Source: DASRIA01 sp963816975 (GTDB lineage: Bacteria; Actinomycetota; Thermoleophilia; Solirubrobacterales; JBBDJG01). Taken from it: a stretch of DNA of 64,000 bases. The notes beneath the pieces were generated by a model that saw only the letters and a list, made by a program, of their open reading frames with translations, was not told the DNA's origin and searched no databases. Both the position numbers and the translations under genes were made by a program. The stretch spans positions 992,001-1,056,000 of the forward strand of contig CAWFMD010000006.1 in assembly GCA_963816975.1 (NCBI GenBank), in the 5' to 3' direction. Each line of letters starts with the position of its first letter. Position 1 is the first letter of the stretch. Of this stretch, positions 49,222 through 57,989 are shown piece by piece.

Positions 49222-51525
49222 CTAGCGCCTCACGTCCTCGCAGCCGACCGTCACGTCCAGGGCGTCGACGTCCGCCCGGTCGGTGCCCGGGCCGCAGTCG
49301 ATCGTGTCGCGCAGGCCGTTGTTGGCGGCCTGGATGTAGTCGTTGCCGGGGCCGCCGTTGAAGGTGTTCTGGCCGATGTTGTCCTCGAGGTAATCGTTCC
49401 CGTTGCCGCCTTCGAGCACGTCGTTCTCGAAGTTGCCCTCGAGGTGGTCGTTGCCCTCGCCGCCCACCAGGTGGTCGGAGCCCTTGCGGCCCTGGAGGCG
49501 GTCGTCGCCGTTGCCGCCGTCCAGGAAGTCGTTGCCGGGGTCGCCCTCGAGGTGGTCGTTGCCGTCCACACCGAAGATCCGGTCGTCGCCGTAGCTGCCC
49601 AGGATCAGGTCGGCCCCCGGAGTGCCGGTGATCGTGTCGTTTCCGTTGGTGCCGATGATGATCGACTCCTCGACCTCGTTCGAGTCGGTCAGCTCGGCGG
49701 GCACCTGGTCCACCTGCTCGCAGTCCACCAGGCCGTCGCGGGTGGGCGCGTCCTCCTCGACATAGACGGTGTCGTTGCCCGGACCGCAGTTGACGGCGTC
49801 GTCGTCGCCGTCGGCCACGTGGATCGTGTCGTCGCCGGCGCCGCCGTAGACGATGTCCGAGCCCGTACCGCCCTTGATCGAGTCGTCGCCGTCCGAGCCC
49901 GACAGGCGGTCGTCGCCGGAACCGCCCTCGAGCGTGTCGTTACCCCCGTAGCCGAAGATCTTGTCGCGGTGCTGCTGGCCCTGGAGCAGGTCGTCCCCGG
50001 CGCGTCCCAGCAGGCGGTCGCCGGCCCGCCCACCCTGCATGGCGTCGTTGCCCTCACCGCCGTCCATCCGGTCGACGCCCCCGCCGCCGTCGAGTTGGTC
50101 GTCGCCGTCGCCGCCGTAGAGCTTGTCTCCCGCGCGGTTGCCCTTCACGAGGTCGTTCCCGGCGCCGCCGTCGAGGATGTCGCGCCCCAGGCCGCTCTCC
50201 ACGATCCGGTCGTCGCCGTCGCCGCCGTAGGCGCGGTCGTCGGCGTCACCCGGGTCGATGAAGTCGTTGCCCGTCCCACCCTCGAGGACGTCGTTGGAGT
50301 TGCCGCCGTACAGCGCGTCGTTGCCGTCGTCGCCCTTCAGGCGGTCCCGTCCGAAGCTCCCGAACAGCTTGTCGTCACCGGGGCCGCCTACGACCTGGTC
50401 GTTGCCGATCCCGCCGCTGGCCGTGTCGTCGCCCTCGCCCGCGTCGATCACGTCGTTGCCGCGAAACCCGTTGAGGTTGTCGGCGGACCCGAGACCGCGG
50501 ATCAGGTCGGAGCCGCGGTCGCCCTTGAGCGTGTCCGGGCCGGGGGTGCCGATGATCAGCGAGTACCCGGACTGGGAGGCCATCCCGTTGATGCGGCGGC
50601 CGACCCGCACGCGCCCCGACAGGCGGCGGTAGCTGTAACCGGACGCGAACGTGATCGTCCCGGAGCCGGCGTTGGCGACGTAGATTCGCGCACCGGTGGG
50701 GGAGAAGGCCACGAACGAGGGACCGCGGCCGGCGGAGACCCGCCGCGCGGCGACCCGACCCCGCGTCCTGAGGACCAGCGCCTTGCGCGAGCGCCGGCCC
50801 GGACCGACCACCAGGCGATCGCCTCTGCGCGTGATCGCGATGCCCGCGACCGGGCGGCGCAGCCTCACGGTGCGCAGCACCCGCAGGGGTGATGTGTCGA
50901 CCACCGACACGGAACGCGCTGCCACACTGGTGACGAACACCGCCGCGCCGCTCGGGTGCACGGCCAGCCCGAGGGCGCCGCGCCCCACGCGCACCGACTT
51001 GACCACGCGCAGCGTGACCAGGTCGACCACGGTGAGCGTGCGCGACCGGGTCACCACGTATGCGCGCGCGCCGTCGGGCGACAGCGCGATCGCCGCCGGC
51101 CGCCGTGGAGTCGCGATGTGGCCTGCGACGGCACCGGTCGTCAGGTCTACGATCGACAGCCGGCCCGCCCGGTTGCCGGACGTGACGTAGGCGCGCGCGC
51201 CGTCGTCGGAGACCGCCACGCCCCGCGCCCCGGCCGGCACGCTGATCTGGCCGACGGCGACCCGGCTTTGCAGGTCGAGCGCGGTCAGGCGCCCGCTCGA
51301 CCGATCACTCGACACCACATATGCGCGCAGGCCGTCGATGGTCAGCGCCACCGCGCGGCTGGGCAGCCCGACGCCGGGCCGCGCGACCACCTGCTTGCGG
51401 CCGAGGTCGACGATCGCCGCGTGCGGCTTGCCGGTCGTGACGACCGCAAGGCGCGCTGACGCCGCCGGGGCGGCAGCGCCGAACAGGCATGCGAGCAGCA
51501 CGAATGTGCGCAAGGCGAAGCGCAT
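49222..51525 (-). CDS. Secreted beta-propeller plus RTX calcium-binding repeat protein
   Basis: The protein has 767 residues. A signal peptide (FALRTFVLLACLFGAAAPAA) precedes a YVTN-type beta-propeller: repeated A-Y-V-V/T units such as DGLRAYVVSSDRSSGRLTAL and DGARAYVTSGNRAGRLSIVD up to about residue 315. From about residue 320 there are some two dozen GGxGxDxLx nonapeptides, for example GGTGNDFIDPGD and GGEGNDHLEGNF, which form calcium-binding beta-rolls. A second RTX block starts near residue 640 after an acidic linker (VEEDAPTRDGLVDCEQV). Both ends of the last block carry CGPGxD pairs with cysteine. Solirubrobacterales genomes commonly carry such proteins. A cell-surface or structural role is likely. 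The gene is alone on its transcript. Confidence 0.88.
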   Translation of the reverse strand: MRFALRTFVLLACLFGAAAPAASARLAVVTTGKPHAAIVDLGRKQVVARPGVGLPSRAVALTIDGLRAYVVSSDRSSGRLTALDLQSRVAVGQISVPAGARGVAVSDDGARAYVTSGNRAGRLSIVDLTTGAVAGHIATPRRPAAIALSPDGARAYVVTRSRTLTVVDLVTLRVVKSVRVGRGALGLAVHPSGAAVFVTSVAARSVSVVDTSPLRVLRTVRLRRPVAGIAITRRGDRLVVGPGRRSRKALVLRTRGRVAARRVSAGRGPSFVAFSPTGARIYVANAGSGTITFASGYSYRRLSGRVRVGRRINGMASQSGYSLIIGTPGPDTLKGDRGSDLIRGLGSADNLNGFRGNDVIDAGEGDDTASGGIGNDQVVGGPGDDKLFGSFGRDRLKGDDGNDALYGGNSNDVLEGGTGNDFIDPGDADDRAYGGDGDDRIVESGLGRDILDGGAGNDLVKGNRAGDKLYGGDGDDQLDGGGGVDRMDGGEGNDAMQGGRAGDRLLGRAGDDLLQGQQHRDKIFGYGGNDTLEGGSGDDRLSGSDGDDSIKGGTGSDIVYGGAGDDTIHVADGDDDAVNCGPGNDTVYVEEDAPTRDGLVDCEQVDQVPAELTDSNEVEESIIIGTNGNDTITGTPGADLILGSYGDDRIFGVDGNDHLEGDPGNDFLDGGNGDDRLQGRKGSDHLVGGEGNDHLEGNFENDVLEGGNGNDYLEDNIGQNTFNGGPGNDYIQAANNGLRDTIDCGPGTDRADVDALDVTVGCEDVRR

Positions 51526-51580
51526 CTACGAGACGAAACTAGCGAGGCGGGGCGAAGTAGCGGTCGGTTCCCGCGCCCAT

Positions 51581-51626
51581 AAAAAAAGCCCGCGGGCGGT
51601 GGCCTCTCGACCGCTCCGCCCGCGTG
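51581..51626 (-). terminator. Intrinsic terminator of the MFS exporter gene
   Basis: On the minus strand a stem pairs GCGGGCGG with CCGCCCGC across a mainly unpaired loop of about 20 bases and is followed by GGGCTTTTTTT. It lies 36 bases after the exporter stop. Confidence 0.8.
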
Positions 51627-51662
51627 CTATGCGTGGATTATGCGGTATCGCACAAGCACTTG

Positions 51663-53177
51663 TCAAGTACTTTGTGGCACTTCCTCTTCCCCGAGCGGTG
51701 CGGTGATCGGGTCGTGCCAGACGGTGGTGCGGGTGCGTTCGGCCGGCAGCGGGCCGCTTGCGGCCGGCTGCTCGGCGCCCGCGACCCGGACAGGACCGAG
51801 CGACGCGATCGCGATCGCCCCGGCCATTCCGGTCAGCACCATGAACACCCAGCCGGCGTCGAAGCGCGCCAGCGCGTCGCCGGACGCCGGCGTTCCGAGT
51901 ATCGCGATCAGGATCGAGACCCCCAGCACAGTGCCGATCTGGCGCGACATCCCGAAGACGGCCGTGCCCGTCGCGAAGCGGTGGGGCGGCAGTGAGGCGA
52001 CGGCGGCGCTCGACAACGTCGGGATCGTGAGTCCCACGCCGATGCCGGTCAGGATCATGCCGGGGAGCAGCTCCGCGGCGAAGCTGGGCTCCGCGCCGAC
52101 CTGCCAGATCCACCACACGCCGCCGAGCGCGAAGATCAGTGCGCCGGGAACGCCCACCACGCGCTGCCCGAAACGGTCGCTGAGCTTGCCCGACGGGAAC
52201 GAGAAGATCGCCGCCATCAGCGGGCCGGGCGCGAGCGCGAGGCCGGCATCCAGCACCGAGTACCTCCACACACCCGTCAGGAACAGCACGCCGCCCAGCA
52301 GCATCGCCGAGAAGGATGCGAAGAACAGAACGGCGCCGACGTTCGCGACGGCGAACGAACGCACGCGCAGCATCGGCAGCTCCACGACGGGCGCGCGGTG
52401 GCGCGCGGAGCGCAGGAAGAACAGCGGCGTCAGCGCCGCGGCGGTCGCGAACGACCCCAGCGCGCGGGGGCTGTCCCAGCCCCAGTCCGGGCCCTTCACG
52501 ATGCCCAGCGCGAGCGCGCCGATCGCGGCCATCAGCAGCGCTGCGCCCAGCATGTCCGGACGGGCCGTGCCGGCCGGCTCGCGGTGCTCGCGCAGCATGC
52601 GGGCCGCGACGACCAGCGTGATCAGGCCGATGGGCAGGTTCACCAGGAACACCCAGCGCCAGCTCGCCTCGACCAGCAGGCCGCCGACCGGGGGTCCCGC
52701 GGCGGCGGCCACGCCGCCCACGGCCGCCCATGCGCCCACGGCGGTGGCGCGCTGCGCCGGCGGGAACTCCGGCAGCAGCAGCCCCAGCGAGGTCGGCACC
52801 ATGAACGCGGCGCCCGCCGCCTGCAGCACGCGTGCGGCGACGAGCAACTCGACCGAGGGCGCCGCCGCACACAGCGCCGATGCGGCGCTGAAAATCAGGA
52901 GGCCGAAGAGGAATCCGCGCTTGCGCCCCGCGCGGTCGGAGATGCGGCCCGCGGGCACGAGCAGCGCGGCGAACACGATCGCGTACGCGTTCAGGATCCA
53001 TGAGAGATCGGCAAGGCTCGCGCCCGCGAAGTCCCGTTCGATGTCGGGGAAGGCGATGTTGACGATGAACAGGTCGAGGCTCGCCATGAACACCCCGATC
53101 GAGACGACGGCCCACACCCGCCAGCGATGCGCGCCGGCGGGGGCGGGCGTCACGGCCGCCGGCGCCGCCGCGGCCAT
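51663..53177 (-). CDS. MFS multidrug exporter, DHA2 (EmrB/QacA) type with 14 helices
   Basis: The protein has 504 residues and about 14 transmembrane helices. Family motif A is VPAGRISDRAGRKRGFLFG, and motif C appears as AVGGVAAAAGPPVGGLLVEA. The first helix has WAVVSIGVFMASLDLFIVNI with the D-x-x-I/V-V-N motif of DHA2 proteins. It exports drugs or toxic metabolites by proton antiport. The start ATG overlaps the stop of the 52-aa upstream ORF as TGATG, so translation is coupled. The divergent HxlR regulator is the natural controller. Confidence 0.9.
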   Translation of the reverse strand: MAAAAPAAVTPAPAGAHRWRVWAVVSIGVFMASLDLFIVNIAFPDIERDFAGASLADLSWILNAYAIVFAALLVPAGRISDRAGRKRGFLFGLLIFSAASALCAAAPSVELLVAARVLQAAGAAFMVPTSLGLLLPEFPPAQRATAVGAWAAVGGVAAAAGPPVGGLLVEASWRWVFLVNLPIGLITLVVAARMLREHREPAGTARPDMLGAALLMAAIGALALGIVKGPDWGWDSPRALGSFATAAALTPLFFLRSARHRAPVVELPMLRVRSFAVANVGAVLFFASFSAMLLGGVLFLTGVWRYSVLDAGLALAPGPLMAAIFSFPSGKLSDRFGQRVVGVPGALIFALGGVWWIWQVGAEPSFAAELLPGMILTGIGVGLTIPTLSSAAVASLPPHRFATGTAVFGMSRQIGTVLGVSILIAILGTPASGDALARFDAGWVFMVLTGMAGAIAIASLGPVRVAGAEQPAASGPLPAERTRTTVWHDPITAPLGEEEVPQST

Positions 53178-53335
53178 CAGGCGGCTTCGGAGAGGTCGGT
53201 CAGCAGCAGCTCGTGGTGCCGGTATACGGGGCCGTGGTGCATGGGACCGTCGATGTCGGGGAGATCCGCCAGCGGCCCGAACAGATCCTCGAGTCCTTCG
53301 GGTACCAGCTTGCCTGGGATGGATTCCGGGGTCAT
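53177..53335 (-). CDS. 52-residue peptide translationally coupled to the MFS exporter
   Basis: The gene starts at ATG 53333-53335 with an AAAGGAGGG site and encodes MTPESIPGKLVPEGLEDLFG, then PLADLPDIDGPMHHGPVYRH, then HELLLTDLSEAA. The stop overlaps the exporter start as TGATG. The peptide has no transmembrane segment. A conserved P-M-H-H-G-P-V-Y/H-R-H core is suggestive of metal or ligand binding, but I do not recognise the family. Its position implies either a partner of the exporter or a leader that couples regulation. Confidence 0.6.
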   Translation of the reverse strand: MTPESIPGKLVPEGLEDLFGPLADLPDIDGPMHHGPVYRHHELLLTDLSEAA

Positions 53336-53394
53336 CGACCCTCCTTTCCGCAGCTCTGCTTTCAGGTCAGTTCGATGATAGGACTGATTTTGAC

Positions 53395-53400
53395 TACACT
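53395..53400 (+). promoter_or_regulatory. -10 element TACACT, leaderless start
   Basis: TACACT ends 7 bases before GTG 53408 of the HxlR gene. Confidence 0.55.
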
Positions 53401-53418
53401 CTGTGAGGTGCTTCACAG
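53401..53418. promoter_or_regulatory. Probable HxlR operator overlapping the start codon
   Basis: CTGTGA-GGTGCT-TCACAG is an inverted repeat of two 6-bp arms with a 6-base spacer. It covers the GTG start of the HxlR gene, which would make autorepression direct. A weaker repeat (TCAGT / ACTGA) lies 20-30 bases upstream towards the exporter operon. Confidence 0.5.
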
Positions 53419-53869
53419 AACCTACGAGGGACAGATCTGCTCCGTGGCCGGCGCGCTGGAGGTGCTCGGCGAGCGCTGGACGATGCTGATCATCCGCGAC
53501 GCCTTCCTCGGGGTGCGCCGCTTCGACGACTTCTGCCGGCGGCTCGGCATCTCGCGCGGCGTGCTGACCGCGCGCCTCGAGTGGCTGTGCGACGAGGGCA
53601 TCCTGGAGCGCCGCCGCTACCAGGAGCGCCCCGCGCGGTTCGAGTACCGGCTCACCGAGAAGGGCCGCGACCTGTGGCCGGTGCTGATGGCGCTGATGCA
53701 GTGGGGCGACCGCTACGAGGCCGAGCGCGGCCCGCCGCGCCGCGTCTTCCATCGCGACTGCGGCGGTGAGGTGACCGAGCGGCTCACATGTGCGAGGTGC
53801 GACGCCGAGCTGACCGTGCGCGACGTCGACACGCAGCCCGGCCCGGGCGCGCGCGGAGTTGCGGCGTAG
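53408..53869 (+). CDS. HxlR-family transcriptional regulator with zinc-like C-terminal cysteines
   Basis: The protein has 153 residues. The winged-helix core reads CSVAGALEVLGERWTMLIIR, FDDFCRRLGISRGVLTARLE and RRRYQERPARFEYRLTEKGR, all typical of HxlR regulators. The early cysteine in GQICSVAGAL is a possible redox or electrophile sensor. An extra C-terminal segment has CGGEVTERLTCARCDAEL, four cysteines (or three and a histidine) that could bind a metal. It is divergent from the MFS exporter operon and probably represses it. Confidence 0.88.
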   Translation: MLHRTYEGQICSVAGALEVLGERWTMLIIRDAFLGVRRFDDFCRRLGISRGVLTARLEWLCDEGILERRRYQERPARFEYRLTEKGRDLWPVLMALMQWGDRYEAERGPPRRVFHRDCGGEVTERLTCARCDAELTVRDVDTQPGPGARGVAA

Positions 53870-54277
53870 CTACGACCGCGCTTTGGCGGTCGCGCGCTGC
53901 GAGTGGCGCGCCAGCGCCTCGGCCAGCTCCTGCTTCGTCATCCTCGAGCGCCCTTCGATGCCGGCCTCGCGCGCGTCCTCGTAGAGGTCCTCCTTGGACT
54001 TGAACGCGTCCACGCCGCCGTACGTCTTGCCCCCGCGCCGCGCCGCGGGGCCGCGCTTGGCCGCCTGCGCGTCGGACGGGCCCGGCTCGTCCTTCAGCTC
54101 CCAGTGGTCGCCCTTCTTCTCCGCGACGTGCTTGACCGCGTCCCATGCGGTGCGATGGGCGCGCTCCTCGCTGTCGTACTGCTCGTGGGCGCTGTCGAGG
54201 GCCTTCGCGTAGGTGCGCTGCACCTTCTTGGGCGAGCGCTCGACCGTGCTCGGCACCTGTTCCTTCTTCGCGGGCAT
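53870..54277 (-). CDS. ChaB-like protein with Rho-N/SAP-like C-terminal segment
   Basis: The protein has 135 residues. The N-terminal half (VPSTVERSPKKVQRTYAKAL, then DSAHEQYDSEERAHRTAWDA) matches the ChaB fold, once annotated as a cation-transport regulator. The C-terminal 35 residues (KSKEDLYEDAREAGIEGRSR, MTKQELAEALARHS) resemble a Rho-N/SAP-type helix pair that binds nucleic acid or partners. The ATG at 54275-54277 has a GGAGGT site. The actual function is uncertain. The gene is convergent with HxlR and stands alone. Confidence 0.7.
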   Translation of the reverse strand: MPAKKEQVPSTVERSPKKVQRTYAKALDSAHEQYDSEERAHRTAWDAVKHVAEKKGDHWELKDEPGPSDAQAAKRGPAARRGGKTYGGVDAFKSKEDLYEDAREAGIEGRSRMTKQELAEALARHSQRATAKARS

Positions 54278-54381
54278 CGCTACCTCCGTAGGTCGCTTTC
54301 GCACCGCGGATACCCGCTGCGCCGCCTCCTAGTCACCCGGGCCGCGGCGCTCCCGGGATTTCCGGCTAAGGAATCCCGGTA

Positions 54382-55083
54382 TTACGTCAGGGTCACGGGG
54401 GGATTGTGCCCCGGGATCACGATGTGCGGGTCGAGGTCCCGGATCCGCTGCCACTGGCGCAGCAGCTCGTCGCGCTCGGGGCCGAAGTCGGGCGGCAGGT
54501 CCATGCTCTCGAAGTACTCCGGGAGCGGCCCCACGCAGTCGGAGGCGATCACCACCAGGCCGTCGTCGGTGTCGATCAACAGCGAGATCAGGCCGTCGGC
54601 GTGGCCCGGCGTGAGGATCCAGCGCACGCCCGGCTCGATCTCTCCCTCCTCGCCGGTCAGCTCGATCGGGCGCACCATGTCGAGCTTGCCCTGCTCGATC
54701 GCCGTGTAGGGCGCCTGCATCTCGATCTCGTGCACGTAGGTCTCGCGCTGCGCGAACTCGACCAGCGCCTGCACGTGGTCGAAGTGGTTGTGCGTGAGGA
54801 TCACCTTGGTCTCGTGCGGCTCGATGCCGCGCTCACGCAGCGACGCGGTCACCGGCGCGCCCTGCATCATCACTCCGGGGTCGACCACGTAGTCGGAGCC
54901 GGCGCGGATCAGGCAGCAGTTCGGGATCGCGATCATCCCGGCCACCTTGCCGTCGCGCTGGAGCTTCTTATAGGAGTGAAATCCCTCCTCGGACGTCGCC
55001 GCCGGCTGCGGTACGGCGCGGCCGTGCTCGAGCGCGAACACGTAGCGCTGGGCGGGGAGCAGGACTTCGACCGAGTGCGCCAT
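54382..55083 (-). CDS. Metallo-beta-lactamase-fold hydrolase (N-acyl homoserine lactonase-like)
   Basis: The protein has 233 residues. The metal motif is complete: VILTHNHFDHVQALVEF (HxHxDH), followed by a histidine in WILTPGHADGLISLLIDT, an aspartate in VVIASDCVGPLPEY and the last histidine in DPHIVIPGHNPPV. This is the layout of AHL lactonases and related hydrolases. The substrate is not known. The ATG is 55081-55083. A hairpin lies just upstream of the gene at 55112-55139. Confidence 0.82.
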   Translation of the reverse strand: MAHSVEVLLPAQRYVFALEHGRAVPQPAATSEEGFHSYKKLQRDGKVAGMIAIPNCCLIRAGSDYVVDPGVMMQGAPVTASLRERGIEPHETKVILTHNHFDHVQALVEFAQRETYVHEIEMQAPYTAIEQGKLDMVRPIELTGEEGEIEPGVRWILTPGHADGLISLLIDTDDGLVVIASDCVGPLPEYFESMDLPPDFGPERDELLRQWQRIRDLDPHIVIPGHNPPVTLT

Positions 55084-55111
55084 CGGTCGCGCAGCCTAGC
55101 GGCTGACGAGC

Positions 55112-55139
55112 GAAGGCGCCCCACCAAGGGGGCGCCTTC
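55112..55139. terminator. Hairpin between two minus-strand genes, possible terminator
   Basis: GAAGGCGCCC pairs with GGGCGCCTTC over a short loop. A clear T-run is missing on either strand, so termination is uncertain. It lies between the end of the 55160 gene and the start of the MBL gene. Confidence 0.45.
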
Positions 55140-55159
55140 ACGTCCCTAACGAGTGCAGA

Positions 55160-55591
55160 CTAGGCAGGAGAAGTCGTCGATGTGTACTCGAACTCCTCTT
55201 CGGCTCCGAAGACCTTGTCCATCAGCGCTTTGCGCGCTCCTTCGTTGAGGGCGATGAACGCGACAGCGCCGATCACCAGCAGGAAGAGCAGCCTGCGCCC
55301 ACCGCGCTTCTTGCGCTTGCCGCGCAGCGTCTCGCCCGCGCCCTTCAGGTTCTCGGACGCCGCGCGCAGCTCTTTCTGAAGCTTCTTGTCCTCCATCAGG
55401 GCTTTTGCCGGGCCCTTGCCGTTCGACAGGCGCTTGTATGCCTTGCGCGCATGCTCGACCGCCTCCCGCACGTTCTCACGCAACTCCGGGTCCTCGACGA
55501 TCCGCTGCACGTAGGGGTTCGTGCGGGCGTCCTGGGCGGCCTTCCCGGCCTTCACGGCCGTGGTTCTCGCGGCCTTCGTCTTTGTAGCCAT
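55160..55591 (-). CDS. Conserved small membrane protein, unknown function
   Basis: The protein has 143 residues. The N-terminal two-thirds are basic and helical (MATKTKAARTTAVKAGKAAQ, then NPYVQRIVEDPELRENVREA), with a coiled-coil-like middle. A single transmembrane segment near the C-terminus reads LLFLLVIGAVAFIALNEG, followed by an acidic tail. Proteins of this kind recur in Actinobacteria without known function. A GAGGGAG ribosome-binding site supports ATG 55591. It is divergent from the patatin gene. Confidence 0.65.
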   Translation of the reverse strand: MATKTKAARTTAVKAGKAAQDARTNPYVQRIVEDPELRENVREAVEHARKAYKRLSNGKGPAKALMEDKKLQKELRAASENLKGAGETLRGKRKKRGGRRLLFLLVIGAVAFIALNEGARKALMDKVFGAEEEFEYTSTTSPA

Positions 55592-55665
55592 GCCTCTCCC
55601 TCGCTAACGGAAACTGGGTCAAGAAACATATACCCCCGGAAGGGTCAGCGCCCAACTTCCCGAAA

Positions 55666-57024
55666 ATGGTTGATGAGGTGGCGAAAAAGGAACGGATCGG
55701 GCTCGTGCTCTCCGGCGGAGGCGCGCGCGGGGCGTACGAGGCGGGCGTCATGTCCGTGCTCGGGCCTGCCCTCGACGCGCGGGGCGAGCGGCCCACTATC
55801 TATATAGGGACCTCGGTGGGGGCCGTGAACGCGACCTATCAGGCCGCGGCCGCGCACCTGCCCGCCGATCAGGAGGCCATCGGCGGCATCGAGCGCTGGC
55901 GCCAGGTCGAGAAGGGCACGATCATCCGGCCGATCCTGATGCGCCAGGCGCCGTTGACGGCCATCCGCTACCTGGGCGAGATCATGTCCCTGCCCGGCGT
56001 GCGGCTTCCCAGCCTGCTCGACCCCAAGCCCTTCGAGCGCAATCTCGACCGCTGGATCAATTGGGAGGCGCTGCACCGCAACGTCGAGTCGGACGTGGTG
56101 GGCGTGGTGGGCACCGTCGCGACGGCGGCGCGCACCGGCCGCACCGTGGTGTTCGTCGAAGGCCACCACGAACGGGTCACGCATCGCTCGCACGCCATCG
56201 ACTACGTGCCGACGCAACTCGACGAGCATCACGTGCGTGCCTCGGCAGCGATCCCGATCCTGTTCCCACCGGTGCGTGTGGACGAACCGCGCGACGCGCG
56301 CGGTTGGTACGTCGACGGGGGCACGCGGCTGAACACGCCGATCAAGCCCGCGCTCGATCTGGGCGCGGAACGGCTGGTCGTGGTCGCGACCGATTCGGTC
56401 GCGGAGCCGTCGAGCCGGCCCGGCCGCCACGACATGCAGCCGCCCGACTTCGGAGACGGAGCGCTGCACGTCCTGCAGGGCATGCTGGTCGACCCGGTGG
56501 TCGAGGACATGCGCATCCTCGGCAACATCAACATGTTCTTCGCCGACCAGAACGGCAACCGGGCACATCGCCGCCGCGACGCAAGCGGGCGCCGCACGAC
56601 CGATGCCGCAACCGAGCGCTACCGCGCGGCGCGCGGTAAGAAGCCATACCGCATGATCCCCTACATCTTCATCGCGCCGGAGAAGCGCGGCGCGGTCGGG
56701 CGGCTGGCGCGAGAGGTGTTCAAGGATCGCTACGGGGGCTGGAAGGGCCTGCGCTCACTGGACTTCCCGCTCCTCAACCGGCTGCTCGGCGGCGAGAGCC
56801 CCACCCACGGTGAGCTGCTCAGCTACCTCTTCTTCGACCGCGAGTTCATCGAGGAGCTGATCCGCATGGGCCAGCGTGACGCGCGGCGCTGGCTGCGCGC
56901 GGCGCCCGGCCCGGACGATCCGTGGCAGATCGAGCCGCTGGACGCATTCACGCGCCAGGGCGGCGGCGGCGAAAGCCGCGCAAACGGAGAGGCGCGGCCG
57001 AGGGCCGGCGCCACCCGCCGTTAA
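55666..57024 (+). CDS. Patatin-like phospholipase
   Basis: The protein has 452 residues. The oxyanion loop GLVLSGGGARGAYEAGVMS and the nucleophile motif YIGTSVGAVNATY (GxSxG) are complete, as is WYVDGGTRLNTPI (DGG) with the catalytic aspartate near residue 222. Beyond about residue 270 the protein has an extra domain with IPYIFIAPEKRGAVGRLARE and a C-terminal helical part, longer than a bare patatin. The start is ATG 55666. Its last four bases overlap the convergent epimerase gene. Lipid acyl hydrolysis is the likely activity. Confidence 0.85.
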   Translation: MVDEVAKKERIGLVLSGGGARGAYEAGVMSVLGPALDARGERPTIYIGTSVGAVNATYQAAAAHLPADQEAIGGIERWRQVEKGTIIRPILMRQAPLTAIRYLGEIMSLPGVRLPSLLDPKPFERNLDRWINWEALHRNVESDVVGVVGTVATAARTGRTVVFVEGHHERVTHRSHAIDYVPTQLDEHHVRASAAIPILFPPVRVDEPRDARGWYVDGGTRLNTPIKPALDLGAERLVVVATDSVAEPSSRPGRHDMQPPDFGDGALHVLQGMLVDPVVEDMRILGNINMFFADQNGNRAHRRRDASGRRTTDAATERYRAARGKKPYRMIPYIFIAPEKRGAVGRLAREVFKDRYGGWKGLRSLDFPLLNRLLGGESPTHGELLSYLFFDREFIEELIRMGQRDARRWLRAAPGPDDPWQIEPLDAFTRQGGGGESRANGEARPRAGATRR

Positions 57025-57989
57025 GCGGCGGCCTGTTCCTGCGCCACGAACCGCAGCGTGCGGCGCAGCCCGTCCATCAGCTCGACGCCGGCCGTGAACC
57101 CGAGGTCCTTGGCCGAGCGCGCGGGGTCGAGCATGGAGCGCTGCACCTCGCCCAGCCGGGCGGGCGCGAACTGCGGCTCGAACGTACGGCCGCCGCTCAG
57201 CATCCCCAGCTCCGATCCCAGGTCGCGCAGCGCCTCGACCAGGTCCAGCACCGACACCTCACGGCCGCGGCCCACGTTGTGCGGGCCGCTCGCCTCGCTG
57301 TCGCCGGCGAGCATGCACGCGCGCACGACGTCCTCGACGAACACGTAGTCGCGCGTCTGGCGGCCGTCGCCGAACACGGTCGGCTGGCCGCCATGCTCGA
57401 GCTTGCCGCAGAAGATCGCGATCACGCCGGCCTCCCCGAGCGGGTCCTGGCGCGGGCCGTAGACGTTGCCGAACCGCAGGCTGACGGTGGAGAGGTCGTG
57501 CATGCGGCTCCACAGGCCGAGGTAGCCCTCGCCCGCGAACTTGGCCTGCCCGTAGGGCGCCTCGGGGTTGATCACCGAGTCCTCGGGCGTGGGCAGCACG
57601 TCGGTCTCGCCGTAGATGGCGCCACCGGTGGACGCATACACGAAGCGCCGCGTGCCGGCCTTGCGCGCGGCCTCCAGCATGTTGATCGTGCCCATCACGT
57701 TGATCTCTGCATCGAACGCGGGCCGCGCGGTCGAGACACGCACGTCGATCTGCGCGGCGAGGTGGAAGACGATCTCGGGCTTCTCCTGCTCCAGCAGGGA
57801 GGCCACCAGATCCGCCTCCCGGATGTCCTCGACGACCAGCTTCCCGCCGCGCGACAGCGCGGGCTCGAGATTCGCCTGGCGCCCGGTCGTGAGGTTGTCC
57901 AGCGCGATCACCTGGTCGCCCCGGTCCAGCAGCGCATCGACCAGATTCGAGCCGATGAAGCCCGCGCCTCCCGTAACTAGGACCTTCAA
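57021..57989 (-). CDS. NAD-dependent nucleotide-sugar epimerase/dehydratase (GalE/WcaG-like)
   Basis: The protein has 322 residues. The extended-SDR marks are KVLVTGGAGFIGSNLVDALL, IVFHLAAQIDVRVSTARPAF, FVYASTGGAIYGETDVLPTP, PYGQAKFAGEGYLGLWSRMH with the YxxxK catalytic pair, and SLRFGNVYGPRQDP. It probably makes a UDP-sugar such as UDP-galactose or a related epimer for the cell envelope. The start is TTG 57987-57989, supported by a strong GAGGAGGAG site. It is a single gene facing the patatin. Confidence 0.88.
   Translation of the reverse strand: MKVLVTGGAGFIGSNLVDALLDRGDQVIALDNLTTGRQANLEPALSRGGKLVVEDIREADLVASLLEQEKPEIVFHLAAQIDVRVSTARPAFDAEINVMGTINMLEAARKAGTRRFVYASTGGAIYGETDVLPTPEDSVINPEAPYGQAKFAGEGYLGLWSRMHDLSTVSLRFGNVYGPRQDPLGEAGVIAIFCGKLEHGGQPTVFGDGRQTRDYVFVEDVVRACMLAGDSEASGPHNVGRGREVSVLDLVEALRDLGSELGMLSGGRTFEPQFAPARLGEVQRSMLDPARSAKDLGFTAGVELMDGLRRTLRFVAQEQAAA

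Noticed and set aside
49222..50570. Regular 27-base periodicity that could suggest a CRISPR or satellite array
   Set aside because: The unit is nine codons long and matches the RTX nonapeptide. There are no identical repeats with unique spacers.
49195..50892. 565-residue valine-rich plus-strand frame with apparent repeats
   Set aside because: It is the antisense of the RTX repeats. Its periodicity is inherited from the nonapeptide codons.
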